Position numbers and translations under genes: made by a program | The notes under the pieces: generated by a model | What the model was told of the DNA's origin: nothing | What the model saw: the letters and a program-made list of their open reading frames with translations, nothing else | Databases searched by the model: none | Origin: Symbiodinium kawagutii | Taxonomy: Eukaryota > Sar > Dinophyceae > Suessiales > Symbiodiniaceae | Direction of reading: 5' to 3' | NCBI GenBank assembly: GCA_009767595.1 | Contig: VSDK01002142.1 | Location: 118,267 to 182,266 of the forward strand | Length of the DNA stretch: 64,000 nt | Part shown: positions 19,920 to 32,452 of the stretch, piece by piece | How positions within the stretch are numbered: position 1 is the stretch's first letter | How the letters are laid out: each line of letters begins with the position of its first letter

Positions 19920-21201
19920 GGCAGCCAGGCATGACCACTCTATGTCACCCCATTGCTCCAACTGCCTGGCTGCTGGATTCGACTGCAGACCCCGCTAGGA
20001 GGTCCCAGATTTCAGGCTCCGGCTCACCTCGACAACTGGCAAACATCGTTGTCACTACTAGTGGCAGCATCGTTTGTGTGTTCAAAATCCTTGGATACTT
20101 CCAGAAAACAGCTATTGATCTCAAGATATCTAGGGGTCAAAATCTCAAACAACAAATCATTTGTGGATTCTGCACTATCTTGAAATTACACATCCACAAA
20201 GGATGATAAAGTTCAACCGATTCAACCGCGCGAAAGTCCAAGTTTGGAGACTGCCAATTGAATCCATGTGACAGCCCGCCATCTCCCTGCCTGGTGCAAC
20301 CATGTCACGTCACTGCCACCATTGCAAATGGCAGCCCAGGAATGTCTCAAAAATTGGGGAGAGGATGCAATCTGGGTCTTCAAAACGCACGTATAATCAC
20401 GCGTTAAGATGCTATTGCTTGATTCGCATTCATAGACTGCGGAGCACTTCACCCAGCACAAAGTTCCTTTATGTTGGTCAATGGGTTCCTTCACCAGTGC
20501 GAATGTATGCAAAGGTCCTCCAAACTGCGAAATGGCTGGCGTTTCTTCAGGCTATCATCAGCCAAGTGGATCTGGCTGCGAGTTTTTGTGGATTTTCATC
20601 AAAGCCGAAACACAAATGTCAGCGGAATGATGCAGAGTAGCTGGCAGTTAGCGGGGCAAGTGATCAGAATTGATCCACCTCGACGACTGGGTTCAGAGAA
20701 TGGACAAAGATAGATTAGTCATCTTGACAAAATGTGATCGTGTGCCAATATCTAAGCATTACTAATATAGTTAAGTTGATAAGGGGACTCATCTACAACA
20801 AGTTCCCTGAACTGATCTGGTTAATCATTACGTTGTCATCAAGTTGCCTCTTCAACAGCCATATGCTGATCTCATCAACGCGCAATGCTGAAATGTTGTG
20901 AGATGCACCGGGCATTACTTGATGTGTCAGTTGACGGACTGACATGATGCACAAAAATCAAATGCCATGTGCCGGGCAAAACCTGTCAGCTACCAAAACT
21001 TGATATCTGGTGGGCAAGCTGTTGGCATGTTCTACCCACGTTGTTGATATTTAGTCTAGCGGATGTATATGAATAGATGTGCTCAAATTCTGTCCTTGGA
21101 TAGAAAAATCATGAAAATCTGGGTTCCCTCTCGGATATCCACAACCCGACCAAATCATTTTCTTTGTGAAGCTGACCCAGGATTCTTGCTGCTGTTCTTA
21201 C

Positions 21202-21248
21202 CCTTGACCAGAGTCGATAGCCAAGCCATTGATCAAGTCAGCCTTCAT
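21202..21248 (-). CDS. Candidate first exon of an unidentified gene
   Basis: An ATG at 21248 directly follows GGTCTACAG (possible spliced-leader acceptor). The exon reads MKADLINGLAIDSGQ plus G and ends at a strong GTAAGA donor. The product is not recognised. Confidence 0.35.
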
Positions 21249-22307
21249 GCTGTAGACCTACACTGCAGACATCTGTAGACCAAAATGACAAAGCACCATC
21301 GTTTCACTATTGTAATCACCAAGAAACCACCTTCGAAACTTTCAATCATCGTCATCGGGTTCTTGAGACGGTGCTCATAGCATGCTCTTAGCCCTTTGCC
21401 TCCCGCTGAGAGCGCACATTACTCGTTGCTCAAACAGAAATGGGCGTAGCCATGAATCAATGTCGCCCAAATTTTGACGGCTCACCCCTCAACTAAACAA
21501 AGGCAGCCACGTGATGATGCATCAGTGTGCCCGAACCTTGCTGGTTCTCCAGTTCCCCCACTAAACGGGCTTCAATGGGCTTCATGTTTGTATTTCTTCA
21601 GGCCCTGATTCAAGGACTGCCGCAATTCGACAGCTGAAGTTCCTTTGGAGTCCCCAGCTGACAACATCCTTTTAGGATGACAGATTTATTGATCCACGCA
21701 AGACACCAGCATGTTATGGTCCCTTGTAGTACTTGTGCATTCTGTCCTGATACTAACCACCATCCTGGTTTGATTCAGACAGGACAAGCCTTGCCGTTTT
21801 TCAGATCATGGTTCAAAGGTGCTGTGAATCAAACCAAAAACATACAAAAACACTATCACTTCCTTACCTGTAAATCGGCGTGCAAAACCTTGAGTTTTGG
21901 CACAGCCACCCATCACTCAAAGTAGATTCCATCATTGTCGCCTTAGCTTCCAAGCCATGACAATTTCCATGTCATGGGAATTGTGTGGCGTCTGCAAGTT
22001 TGAAATCCTGCCAAAGATGTCGGATCGGATGAGCTCCTAACAAATGGTGTAGCCAAGGCTTACTAGGACCCCTGGTATTGTTGATGTGAAGCCTTGCATG
22101 TTTCCGCTGATTTCATGGATGGACACATTGGTACATCTAAGTTAAGTTATCTGTTTGGCGTGACCTCACAGTTGTCCTCAGGTTGGTTGGGAGGTCAATC
22201 TAACTCTGAAAAGTTGTATGCTGTATGCTTCAAAATAACCTTCAAAAGTGAAACGCTCGAGAAAAGAAAAAGGGTACAACATCATACAAAAGATAGTAAT
22301 TACTGAC

Positions 22308-22398
22308 CTTGACAGCGGTGAGCGTTGATTCCGGGGGTCATGGCTTTTCATGTCTTTGCCCACAGTTCCGGATTTCCCATTTGGGCTCGTGCATTTGC
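22308..22398 (-). CDS. Candidate internal exon, unidentified protein
   Basis: An open 91-nt stretch between CATTTGCAG| and GTCAAG|GTCAGT, reading KCTSPNGKSGTVGKDMKSHD and then PRNQRSPLS. Both splice sites are good and the product is lysine-rich; family unknown. Confidence 0.35.
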
Positions 22399-22481
22399 CT
22401 GCAAATGAAGTCCTGGACCATACGTAGCACGTAGAATACTTCAGTAATCAGTCATCTCACTCGTGAATGGAACGTTTTGAA

Positions 22482-22570
22482 CTTGGCCCATCTTGACCCA
22501 TCTTGACCCACCTTGACCCATCTTGACCCATCTTGGCCAATCTTGGCCAATCTTGGCCAATCTTGGCCCA
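22482..22570. repeat. 10-bp tandem repeat, about nine copies
   Basis: Units TCTTGACCCA (left half) and TCTTGGCCAA (right half) run head to tail, so two unit variants are segregated along the array. Confidence 0.9.
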
Positions 22571-22739
22571 TCGCTCATTGATGGATGAGGGGCACCATGG
22601 GGCGCCAGCCATCCAAGGGCCAGACTCCAGTGCACACGAAGCTGCATGTGCGAACCAAACCGTGAGGGCTGCAAAACCTAGAGCGCCAAGGACACCCATG
22701 GAACGACTCGCAGCGATACTGTACCAACATGTGGTGACT

Positions 22740-22851
22740 TGGCTATGGGTCAATATTCACCGACCAATAATGGGGTTGATAACCAACAATAATAAGGAAA
22801 ACAATGGTTAATGATAGGGGAACTAGGGGTACAGGGTTTTGACCCACTACC
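22740..22851. mobile_element. Inverted-repeat element, family B (reversed)
   Basis: TGGCTATGGGTCAATATTCA at the left, ACAATGGTTAATGATAGGGG inside, GGGTTTTGACCCACTACC at the right: a family B copy in the opposite orientation to 19280. Confidence 0.75.
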
Positions 22852-23773
22852 ATTTATAATTAATGGGGAAACCATGGGAAACCCACAATACTATATATCT
22901 GTTCATAGGGGTATACCACCAAGCAGTACGAATGTAGTGAACCATTGAACTGTTTACCATGACTAGTAGCCAACCATCAGTGTTGCCACTAGTTGGTCGT
23001 CAGGTTTTTGTACCAACCGTTATGCAAATGCATCAAAGGGTCTGGACGGTGACATGGGGATCCAACCAAGCGGACAGCTCCAAACGGTATCCAGCAAAGG
23101 AATCTAAACACCCTGACCTGTTTCTTGCCGCTAAAGAGGGAAAATACCAGCCAATGAGCAAGTGACATTGCACCTGACAATCACCTACAATCCTATCTCG
23201 TTCTTGCTCCTGATTTCCTCACTTACGTCGATTGCGTTCCTACACTTAGTGGCTGCATTCTATGATCAAACAGCTATGTCCTATCATTTGACTGCTCTTT
23301 TTGTCAGTCTTTGGTAATGAGGCGTTTACAATCGTTTACATGCATGCCATTTTGGTTCGAGAACCTCGCTGGTTGTACATCTGCTGGCTGCATGCTGGTT
23401 ATGCACAACCCTCAACCCAGAGATGAGCGGCTTGTACAAATCAATTCAGCTTGGATTTCCCTAGTAACTATAGGACAAGCCTGCTTTCAATCCAGGTAGC
23501 ATACCATCGTATCGCCAAGAATTGATCACAAGAACTGAATGGCTTACCTATGCTCATCTATCCTGAATGCCATAAAATAATTTTTGCTAGCAATGACCAG
23601 GGGGTTCCCATGGATTCCCACAGGTTCCCTTGGTACGGCTCCGGCCACTGGGTACCCCTGGGTACCCCAGACCCACTCAGTGGGTGCTTGGGCTTTGCAC
23701 CTGGAGCCGCGCCGAAGCACACGAAGAAGCACCATGGGTTTTCTGCGTTTGGAAGTTACAAGCTTGGTTTCAA

Positions 23774-23960
23774 AATGTTATAAGTAGTAAATAAGCGCCC
23801 TGGTTGTAAGATGTTACAAGTAACAAGCCTGATTATAAGATGTTATAAGTAGTAAATACAGGTAGTATAGCTTCCTATAAGATCTTATAAGTAGTAAACG
23901 AGCGTCCTGGTTATAAGTAGTAAACAAGCATCATGTTATAGGTTATAAGTAGTAAACCAA
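23774..23960. repeat. Degenerate tandem repeat (TTATAAGTAGTAAA)
   Basis: About six imperfect copies of a unit containing ATAAGATGTTATAAGTAGTA with spacers of about 20-30 bp. Confidence 0.75.
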
Positions 23961-24175
23961 AGCTTTCCTGTAGGTAAAAGGCTTTTTGAAATAAACCTTC
24001 AGAACTCTAGGTGTCCCATCTTGTCTCCTGCGAGAATTTGGACCAGTCTGTGAACACGGATTTGCAGGTGAAGAGCCACTGTCTTTGGCCGCGTCAAACC
24101 GACTCCACAAACAAGTTCCTTCTTCATAAGTTACTTCTCACCACAAATTCGCACAATTAGCCCTGAAAGCTCGGC

Positions 24176-24330
24176 TCAAAACTCAGTTGGACTCCCATGG
24201 GCTCCCTGAATCAAAAAGCACCAGTCGAATTCTGGTTGAGCATGATCCAATTCCGCAGCAGCATGCACCCAAGCATTTGCTGCGCAGCCGAGAGCAGCTA
24301 GCAGTGACTTTGGATTTGTCTCTACTGCTT
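24176..24330 (-). CDS. Candidate terminal exon, unidentified alanine-rich protein
   Basis: After the acceptor CACTGCACAG the frame reads (E)AVETNPKSLLAALGCAANAW, then VHAAAELDHAQPEFDWCFLI and ends GSPTEF with TGA at 24176. The composition is typical of coding sequence and the acceptor is good. No family recognised. Confidence 0.4.
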
Positions 24331-24364
24331 CTGTGCAGTGAACGCAAATATGGGATCTCCAAAT

Positions 24365-24450
24365 TTTCCCCTATCATTAACCATTGTTTTTCTTATTATT
24401 ACTGGTTATTATCACCCATTATTGGTTAATTTATTATTGACCCATAGCCA
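24365..24450. mobile_element. Inverted-repeat element, family B (left end missing)
   Basis: Starts within the element at CCCCTATCATTAACCATTG and ends with the intact TTGACCCATAGCCA. Confidence 0.7.
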
Positions 24451-25322
24451 TTTCAGTAATGAGATCATACATGATCATACCAGCTTTGAGTTAATGATCG
24501 AAGGTTTGCGGCGCATCCTCAGCGATTCTGAAGAAAGGCAGCAGCTGAGCATCACAGCTCCGACGGGGTGAGTTCTGGCTGGTTGAGATGGGTGTTTGGT
24601 TAATAATGAACTGGTTTTGAAAATTACTAAATAAGCTCTAGCTACTATTAGCTGGTTGATAATCTCTTTCATAAGATTCCTAAACCAGTTCTGGCTGTTT
24701 GGCGTATGGACAACAAAAGAGAATCTCTTTCATACACCCAAAATACGACGACTTACACCTGATCAATGCAGGGATGTCTCAGCTGAAAAGCCGTCAGTTG
24801 CCAGGCATTAGCGATAGCATAGGCATAGACGTTGCCATTGTCTAAGGAACTCCCACGGAACCCCGGACTGGACAGCGCACCATTCGATCTTTTTGAAGCT
24901 CGGCCCCAACTTCTGATCTTCGGTCATCTTCTGATCCTCAGTGAGCTGTGAGTCATGCCATGCTGATGTGTCCTTGTGAATAACAAATTGTGAAAACAAA
25001 ATATTGGGGATCACTCGAAACAGAAGAAACGTGAAGAAGGGTTTGTGGGCGATGCACCCTTTCGGTGGCCAGCAACGAGATAAATTAGCAAGGGGCAGTT
25101 GAAGGCCTGAACAGAAGGATCAGAAGGTGAACAAATCGAAGGCCACGTGATCCCCCAACCGCCATTGGCACTTCAGGATGCGTGAATGGTCATACAATGA
25201 TGATTGTGAATCCTGAGTGATGCTCAGTGGGGGATAGCAACAGGATCGTGGATGTCACTACAAGAGATTCATCCATTGCCACCGCAAACCCATTCGCACA
25301 TCTGAATGCATCACACATCAAA

Positions 25323-25427
25323 GTGGTGTTTTCTCAAAATAGGGGGGACCCCAAAACTGGTTGGTTTAGAACTATATATGGTTGAGAAAGGATGATTTGG
25401 GGGGTCCCCCATATTGAAAAACCACTA
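25323..25427. mobile_element. Inverted-repeat element, family A
   Basis: GTGGTGTTTTCTCAAAATAG at the left, GGATGATTTGGGGGGTCCCC and ATTGAAAAACCAC at the right. Confidence 0.8.
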
Positions 25428-25503
25428 AGTAAATAAACATAAACTCTACGGAGAAAACCTGAACTCCTCGTTCCCAAGGATTCCACCATCATGCTCGTCA
25501 AAC

Positions 25504-25561
25504 CTTGGTGCCGAGCAACCAGCATGGCCAGGATGGCACCCATGTCTTCCTCTTCCCCTGC
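25504..25561 (-). CDS. Candidate internal exon, unidentified protein
   Basis: Between GGAGTACAG| and CACCAAG|GTTTGA, 58 nt read AGEEEDMGAILAMLVARHQ. Acidic then hydrophobic, helix-like. Product unknown. Confidence 0.35.
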
Positions 25562-26008
25562 CTGTACTCCAGGCACAACTGTGCCCCAGGTCCTTGGATC
25601 CCAAGGAGACAAGTGGTACACCAATCTCAACCCAAACCCTCCAAAACCCAAACCTTTGAGGAGTGGAGTGGCCTGGGCAACTGGAGCGAAGCTCGGATTC
25701 TTACACCTTGAAGACCCTGGAATCAACTCTGTGTATAGTCCAATCCTTTTCGTTTAGATTCCATCCATGATTACCAACCAACCTAGCATTTGGTTGGAAC
25801 TATCCTGGTAGCTCCTAGCCTCGCTCCCTCCCAACCACCAGCAACCCCAGACACGAAGCGCCAAGTGACAACTGTCGCCGTCCCAAAGCATGGGCTGTTT
25901 GACAGGACTTCTTAAGGCCGCTGAGCAATTCCACCGCCAGAAGCTGAGCCGGTTCCACCAGCGGATTTGTAGACCAGGAGGATTACCTGACTTTTTTCTG
26001 AGTACAAA

Positions 26009-26199
26009 TGGGTGGTTTCTCAAAATAGGGAGCCCCCCAAAATGGCTGGTTCATTACTATAAGTAGTTAACAATGGATGAAAATGTACAAGTGGGTGGTT
26101 TCTCAAAATAGGGAGCCCCCCAAAATGGATGGTTATTGGGAAAATTGACTAAGAAAGGATGATTTTGGAGTACCTATATATATTTTGAGAAACACCCAT
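26009..26199. mobile_element. Two adjacent family A elements, the first truncated
   Basis: Copy 1 (26009-26080) runs from GGTGGTTTCTCAAAATAGGG to CAATGGATGA and stops. After 11 bp, copy 2 (26092-26199) begins again with the same left end and continues to TATTTTGAGAAACACCC. This is a partial tandem duplication or slippage. Confidence 0.8.
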
Positions 26200-26397
26200 A
26201 TCTATTGTATAACTTGTTCAAGACCGGAATGAGCAATAGACACTTTTGCAAAAACAGATATTTCTCCATGATGTTGCCATATCATTGACATTATATGATA
26301 GCAATATTATTGCCATGGGATTGCCAGAATAAAGCATGCTGGTTGATACTGAATGATAGTGGTTGGTGGGTTCAATCCCTGTGAAAAATAGTAGTCA

Positions 26398-26512
26398 ATC
26401 AACCAACCAATCAACCTATCAACCAACCAACCAATCAATCAACCAGTCAACCAACCAACCAACTAATCAACTGGTGAAAAATCAACCAATCAACTATCAA
26501 CCATCCAAAAAC
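26398..26512. repeat. AACC/AATC tetranucleotide repeat
   Basis: A run of CAACCAAC, CAATCAAT and related tetramers. Confidence 0.85.
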
Positions 26513-26537
26513 ACCAACCAAGGTTGAAAATGCTTGG

Positions 26538-26625
26538 ATCTGTCGACCAGGTCGGGTGACGCCTCCAGCTGCTGGGATCGTTGCGAAGCCTGTCGCTCGG
26601 CCAAGGTCACCACCTCGAATGACAT
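26538..26625 (-). CDS. Candidate exon, coiled-coil-like
   Basis: The minus frame reads MSFE then VVTLAERQASQRSQQLEASP and DLVDR: a glutamine/glutamate-rich helical stretch. A GTGGTG immediately after MSFE could instead be a donor. Unidentified. Confidence 0.3.
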
Positions 26626-26639
26626 CGTTGCGGAGAGAA

Positions 26640-26990
26640 ATAAGCTGTTAAGATACATATCAGAGATCATATATTTTTGTATACATATATATATATATAT
26701 GTATGTGTATGATATATGCGTTATATCTATATAATTAGAAATATATATATATATGTATCATGATTTATCTATATATTTACACTTATTGTTGTATATCCAT
26801 TATACGTTCAAAAATATATCCATATATGCATTTATACATTTACTTGTTTACATTTGCATCTGTGAACATGTACACATACAACTTAATTAAATACAACTCA
26901 TATACCGGAATCATTCAAGATAATGATTCATAAAGGAAGGATGTGACAGGTTAATTGATGTCTTGACGTATACCAAGAAGCTGAGAACAA
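26640..26990. repeat. AT-rich stretch with TA microsatellites
   Basis: Runs of TATATA at about 26684-26700 and 26740-26755 in generally AT-rich DNA. No gene seen. Confidence 0.7.
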
Positions 26991-26999
26991 ACAATCTTC

Positions 27000-29900
27000 G
27001 TTGAAGGTTGGACTGGCAATGACAATGCTTGACCGAAACTCAGAAGGTACATTAGAGTTGCTCACGTCCCACCAACTACCACATGGTTGCGAAGAAGGAA
27101 CCACCTCACAAGGACCAGTTTTGGTGCAAAGTATATCCTTGAAATGCCTCTGGAGATATTCACTGAAAATGGGACTAAAAGTATCAAGGATTGTTTCCTG
27201 GGTAATTTCTTACCAAACACTCGTCAAGATATAGATGTGATATGATGTGATACTCATTCACTACTCTTTCTCTCCACTAAATTGGCGCAAACAGGATCCA
27301 ACAATCTAGTGCCGCAAGGAGCTGCTGATTCGTGTGTGTGTGGGGGGTAGCTGCACTCTGTGGAAGTATTGTCAGTTCGGACTGTCTGTACCAATGCCAC
27401 TACATATCGCCTCTCAGGATGGGAGATCAACAAGGTAAACGCATCAACTTCTGGGAACATCTCTCAAACAATTGCATGCATTTCCTCTGCATTCACCATG
27501 TTCCATCATATGGCTCTACACTGGGTTCATTTGTGATACCCAACGCAGAAAAAAACAATACAGTAACTCCTCTAGAAGCTGCTCGAGCAACCAAACAGCG
27601 GGATGAAGAAATCCACCATTCACAAGAGAAACGGCACCACTTAACGGTGGAAGAAATCCTATGCATTCCATCTCCTGTGCTCTTAGATGGCATGGAATTT
27701 CTTGGAGTTGATCCTCTCAGCCGAGCCACCATGAGCAATGTACCTGGGAACCGGTGAGGCTTCAGCAACCGTGAGCGGATCTTGGCAACCCCCGACTGAT
27801 CCGAGTAGGCTCTACTGGATTCGAAACAGCAACTTGCAGGCGCTCAACTAGAAAACCTGGAGCGATGAATACAGATTTTTGGGTCGTATCTTCCAGCAAC
27901 ACTGGTTGAATCCGATTGACAGCCTTTTGAATTCAGCCCAACATGTCTAGGACCCTATGGTTTGAAATCATACTGGTGGAAGCAGCAAGTGCTGGGGATC
28001 AACCATTTTTGTGACCAGTTGTGGTAGGTGAACCTGCAAGAACCCGCTTGCGTCCTGGCGTCGTGCACAATGTGGTGTTGAATGCATGTCCTACAGCTCG
28101 TCCTCACAAATCTTATGGTGATACGAGGTTATACGGGTTGGACATGCGAAGACGACAACTGCGACGCTGCGAACCCCACCATTTTGCCCTCCGTCGTCAG
28201 TGTCTGAACTGTTGTCAACTCATGTCTAGTCACGTCGACCAAATGCTAATGTCTCTTTGGTTTGAACATACTTGAACCATCTTGAACCATTGCCAGCTAT
28301 TGATAGCATTTGTTAAGCAGATTCAGCAAGTGATTACTTAATTTAATAAATGGCTATGGGTCAAAACCCCTGGTACCATCATTTACCCTTACTTATATTC
28401 CCCATATTACCCTATACAATTGTGAGTTGTCACTACTTTCATGTTCCTAACCCCATTTATGGTAAATAAAGACCCATAGCCGTACCCACATTTCACCAGG
28501 GTGTGCACGAACCAATGGCACCGCAATGAAACACTTGGGCTGACCAGTTTCCTCTCCTGAGAGCCCTGCCAGAAGTTCAGTGTCACGGTCCAACGGCTGT
28601 CAGGATCAACCGGATCAACCTATGGAGGTCCTTTCTTTTGCAAATCTCGAGTGTCCATCTGCGAATTGAGATAGTTGCAGAACCGTCTGATGAAATTATG
28701 ACTTATAAACTAACAAGTTCCAAGATTGCGGAAACTGATGGGATCAATTTTTTGCATCGAACTGCACCTTGACGTCAAAGAAACGCTGCGGATGAGCGTG
28801 CAATAATCTGTCAGCAGCATCATGATGGAGATTGAATGATGTGAATGTCATGAAACACCAAACTTGGCAAAATGAGCTGCTGCCTGAAAAATGAAGCCAA
28901 CCGATTGGGAGTTTCCAGCTGAAGGAAAATTGGAACATTTTGAACATTACCATTTTGTTTGTTCTCCTTCTCTGCCTTAGGAACGCGTTCTTGTCTCAAA
29001 CAAAGTGTGGTGGTTAGAAGCAAACCGAAAGAAACCTGTCAAGCTTCACTGCCAAACTCTTATCATGATCTTTCCATAAGTGGCAAAGCTGTTGCCAGGC
29101 TTCGTGCTGTAAACACATGTCACAATTCATGCTGTGCTGCACATTGCAGCACATCGCGGTGATCACAAGCGGCATGGCAGTTTTTTTGATGCAAATCTCC
29201 CAAGCTTTCGGTGGCGCTGCCTACGATTTATGGCCACTATGCTGGGATCATGCAACAAGTGGAGATTGCAACTGTTCTCATTGGCACTTATATCAAACGC
29301 GTTAAATTGCCTCCTAGTCATTTGTGATGAACATCGGCTATTCCGCTTAGTGGTTGGGGTGAGTCTTCAGGTGGCGAAGTACATTGGCTGCATTGGTATC
29401 GAGTGCTTCTGAAATTCATGCTTGTCATATCTTGTGACGCATTAGCTTGCGGAAAAGTCTTTGCTTGTGGCGCAGTGTTGAATCGCGACATCACTTTCGC
29501 GACTTCCTACTGTCCCTGGACAAAGTCTGCAGAACTCTATGCACATAGGCATAGGTATGGGCAATCACAGCATGTTTGTTCTCTTACAAACAGGTACAAC
29601 CAAATACAACGATTTGACCGCATCTTAGCTAACTAGTCAGGCTTTGTCCACGAACAGTCACAAGGGCCCAACTCGCACATATGCTCTCGCTGCGGCAAGA
29701 GCATTTCCGAACTTGACTCTCTCTCATGCCGTATGCCCGCTTTGTTTAGAGTGCAAAAATGTGGTTCCAACTCAAGTAGTCGTGTTGTGATTCAACAATG
29801 GTTCTGCCTAACCACATAGCATAAAGATGGTAGGTGATATTCATGTTTTCATGAGACTGCTTTCCACACCCATTCCAGTCGTGCCATGAACTTGATCCCT

Positions 29901-31250
29901 CTTTGCACCCCGTGTTGTGCTGAAAGTGCACACACATGATAGAACAAGAGTCAGGACGTCCTATGTCAATGTATGTCACACATCTCTCAAACACCCCTTG
30001 AAACAGGTAGAACCTCAGTAGGACTCCATTGACCATGACAAAGCGTCAGAAATTGCTCCAAACATCCGCACCTCAAATGGGCACTGAGTCCGCCTTGCCA
30101 CGTCTCAACTGGTATCAGTGGGGATCCAGCAATGTCTGTACATGTCGTTATGAGCTGCGTCCCAAAAATATCAGCCCTAATCCATCCTAATCCAATTTCT
30201 TAGATGTCAAATGAGGTCAATTTTGAATCTCCAACTTCTCCATTCTAAATACTTCCGATTTAAATCCATGATGTTTCGGTCTTTCAGAGAAATCATCTGC
30301 ATGCACCTTACGGCTTACCATGCGACGGACTTCTGAGACGCAAAGCCGATCGTTTCTGCTTTTGTGTCCAACCACTAGGGTCCAGTTGAGTGTGCCCAAC
30401 GTGATCGAGCTTCAGCTCACATGCTCTCCAGAAGGGAATTTAATGCCTTGGCTCTGGCAGGGTCTGGGTGAAGTTTACTTCTAATTTTAAGAAACATGCA
30501 GCTAAAATATGCCAAAACTGATGAAAATTATATGCCTTCAATGAACTTCCCAAAAACTCAAAAAAGAGTACCTTTGTTGGGATGTGGGCCTACCAAAATG
30601 TTCATGATGTTTGGAATTAAAACATACCGTACCCGTGTCAATGCACCCACCATCTGTGTTCATATCTGGGTCAAAGCTGAGGTACTCCCAGACAAGACCC
30701 CCAAAACGAACAGAACTGACTATGTGGGATGTTTGCCTATACCCAGCTTTTTGGGTTCCAGCAGTTTGAGGGGTGCTGGGGCTATCAAGTGACCAGCCAT
30801 GAGCGGAACTTTAGTGAGATTGCTGGACCATGCTGGACCACGGGTGAAAGATTCCGGAGCTTCGCAGTCAAAAGTTGTTTGCCTCAGAAATTGACACCCA
30901 TTTTACCAATTTTCCTTTCACCCAAATAAGTCCGAAATAATCCGAAATCTACAAGTCTAACGTCCAACCATTCTCGGAAATGGTTCCTGCATGTTACTGC
31001 GTCCTGTTGCCCTTTGCTGGAAACTCCCATTATATCCTCGAAGGAAATTCAGGGTTGATACGAGTAGATGGTTCATCCCCTCATTTCTCGGCTTCCGAAC
31101 GGTTGTCTCGTCGTAACCGTGTTTTTCCAGCGCCGACCTTTGTGTGGGTCCAGTGCTACGCAACACGAGTCACAAAATATGTGACACGCCCGTTTTGCTA
31201 TGTCTTGTTCGACTTGTCATTGAGTTGGCTAGCTACTAGTTACTAGCCAT
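27000..31250. other. Interval with no gene I can name
   Basis: A plus-strand open frame (27332-27757) contains a helical-looking stretch TVEEILCIPSP, and minus-strand open patches occur at 28020-28220 and 31080-31160. None has convincing family motifs plus splice sites. One family B element (28351-28482) lies inside. Confidence 0.35.
28351..28482. mobile_element. Inverted-repeat element, family B (diverged interior)
   Basis: Left end TGGCTATGGGTCAAAACCCC and right end AAAGACCCATAGCC are conserved; the interior is longer and diverged. Confidence 0.65.
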
Positions 31251-31533
31251 CCCCAAAAAAACCATGTGAGTAGGGTGCACAGCGCAAGTCATCATGGTGG
31301 CGTAGGCCGGAGGGGCACAAGCAACGTCATCCAACGTCCTCAAATCATATGATGAAATGGCCATCTTCATCCATCAGCCAAGCGGATTTGGCTTGCCACC
31401 ATGTACCCACGGTTGGACAAACTCGAGCATAGTTTATTGAAACATATTTCAAGCATCCCAGTCAAGCACTAGAAGATACTAGGGAGTTGTAACATGTGTC
31501 CGGTCACGGAGTCCCATGTAAAGCCGGTCACCA

Positions 31534-31628
31534 CTAAGCACCACGCTTCGCCTGTTCCTGGGTAAAGCCCATGTCGACAATCTTTTGGATCTGACGCCAG
31601 AGATCCCGCAACTGGTTGCGCTCACTTG
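31534..31628 (-). CDS. Terminal exon with UBA-like motif
   Basis: The minus frame reads ERNQLRDLWRQ followed by QIQKIVDMGFTQEQAKRGA and a TAG stop at 31534. The stretch IxxxVDMGFxxEQAKxA is the first helix and the signature MGF loop of ubiquitin-associated (UBA) domains, which bind ubiquitin. The C-terminal helix is cut short by the stop after one alanine, so the domain would be incomplete. The 5' boundary is not fixed (AG at GGCAAG or a little upstream). Exons at 32371-32452 and 34079-34170 on the same strand may belong to this gene. Confidence 0.55.
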
Positions 31629-31686
31629 CCACTGCCGTCGTGGAGATGCAAGGCAAACAACATTGTAACATATTTCTCTAATATAC

Positions 31687-31725
31687 TATACTATACTATA
31701 CTATCCTATACTATACCATACTTGT
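31687..31725. repeat. TATAC pentanucleotide repeat
   Basis: ACTATACTATACTATAC and variants, about seven copies. Confidence 0.8.
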
Positions 31726-32370
31726 ACATTTACTGTAATCACATTTACTTGCACCTATTCAGGATATGTTCTTCACATTTACTTCGACCTCAATCATCTC
31801 CAAAATGCTCAGCCAATCACCTACTGGGACAACAAATGACAGCTATGATGCAGTGTGACAGGAGCTGCTCTTCAAAATCGACAGTAGCGCTCAGTGGTCA
31901 GGTGGAAGCGCTTACACATGCTGCACCACAGATCAAACTATGTGGGTCTCTGCTCAAGGAACCCAAAAGGTACGAACACAATCAATGTCTCAAAGGGGTA
32001 GCCAAGGAATGGGGCTTTGATGGGCTTTGGGTATTGAGGTTATGAATCTACCAATTCCAAAGCTCCGAAACAAAACTCGAGATCTCTCTCCGGGAGTCCA
32101 AATTATCATTTACAGTTGCGACAGCCTTGCCGCTGTCCGTCCCCACGAACCATCCAAAAATTTAGAGATGCAAATGGCACATGATGGCACTCCATTTTGG
32201 GTCAAACCATGCTGATAAAGCCGGCTCAACTCCTAAACATAGCCAATTCGTACCGATTGGGATACTGTAAGCCATGATCAATTATGACGGTTGAGTGATA
32301 TGATATAGTGATGTCATAAATAGTCCATATTAGTCTTAGTCCCTGGAGGCATGTCAGCCCTACTCTGCAC

Positions 32371-32452
32371 CTTCTCGTCATTTGATGACTTCTTCTCAGA
32401 TGCGAAAGTCTCCGTCCAGTATTTGGCCGTCTGTTTCGAGGCTTGCATGGTG
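32371..32452 (-). CDS. Candidate internal exon, possibly of the UBA-like gene
   Basis: Between GCGGGTCAG| and GAGAAG|GTGCAG, 82 nt read TMQASKQTAKYWTETFASEK then KSSNDEK. Hydrophilic, with clean splice sites. Family not recognised; assignment to the UBA-like gene rests only on strand and distance. Confidence 0.4.

Larger units (their letters stand above)
18800..21190. other. Mostly non-coding interval upstream of the macro-domain gene
   Basis: Contains one family B element and a 10-bp tandem repeat. A GC-rich patch at about 19430-19560 is open on both strands but without a recognisable product. The first exons of the macro-domain protein may lie at the left end of this interval. Confidence 0.4.
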
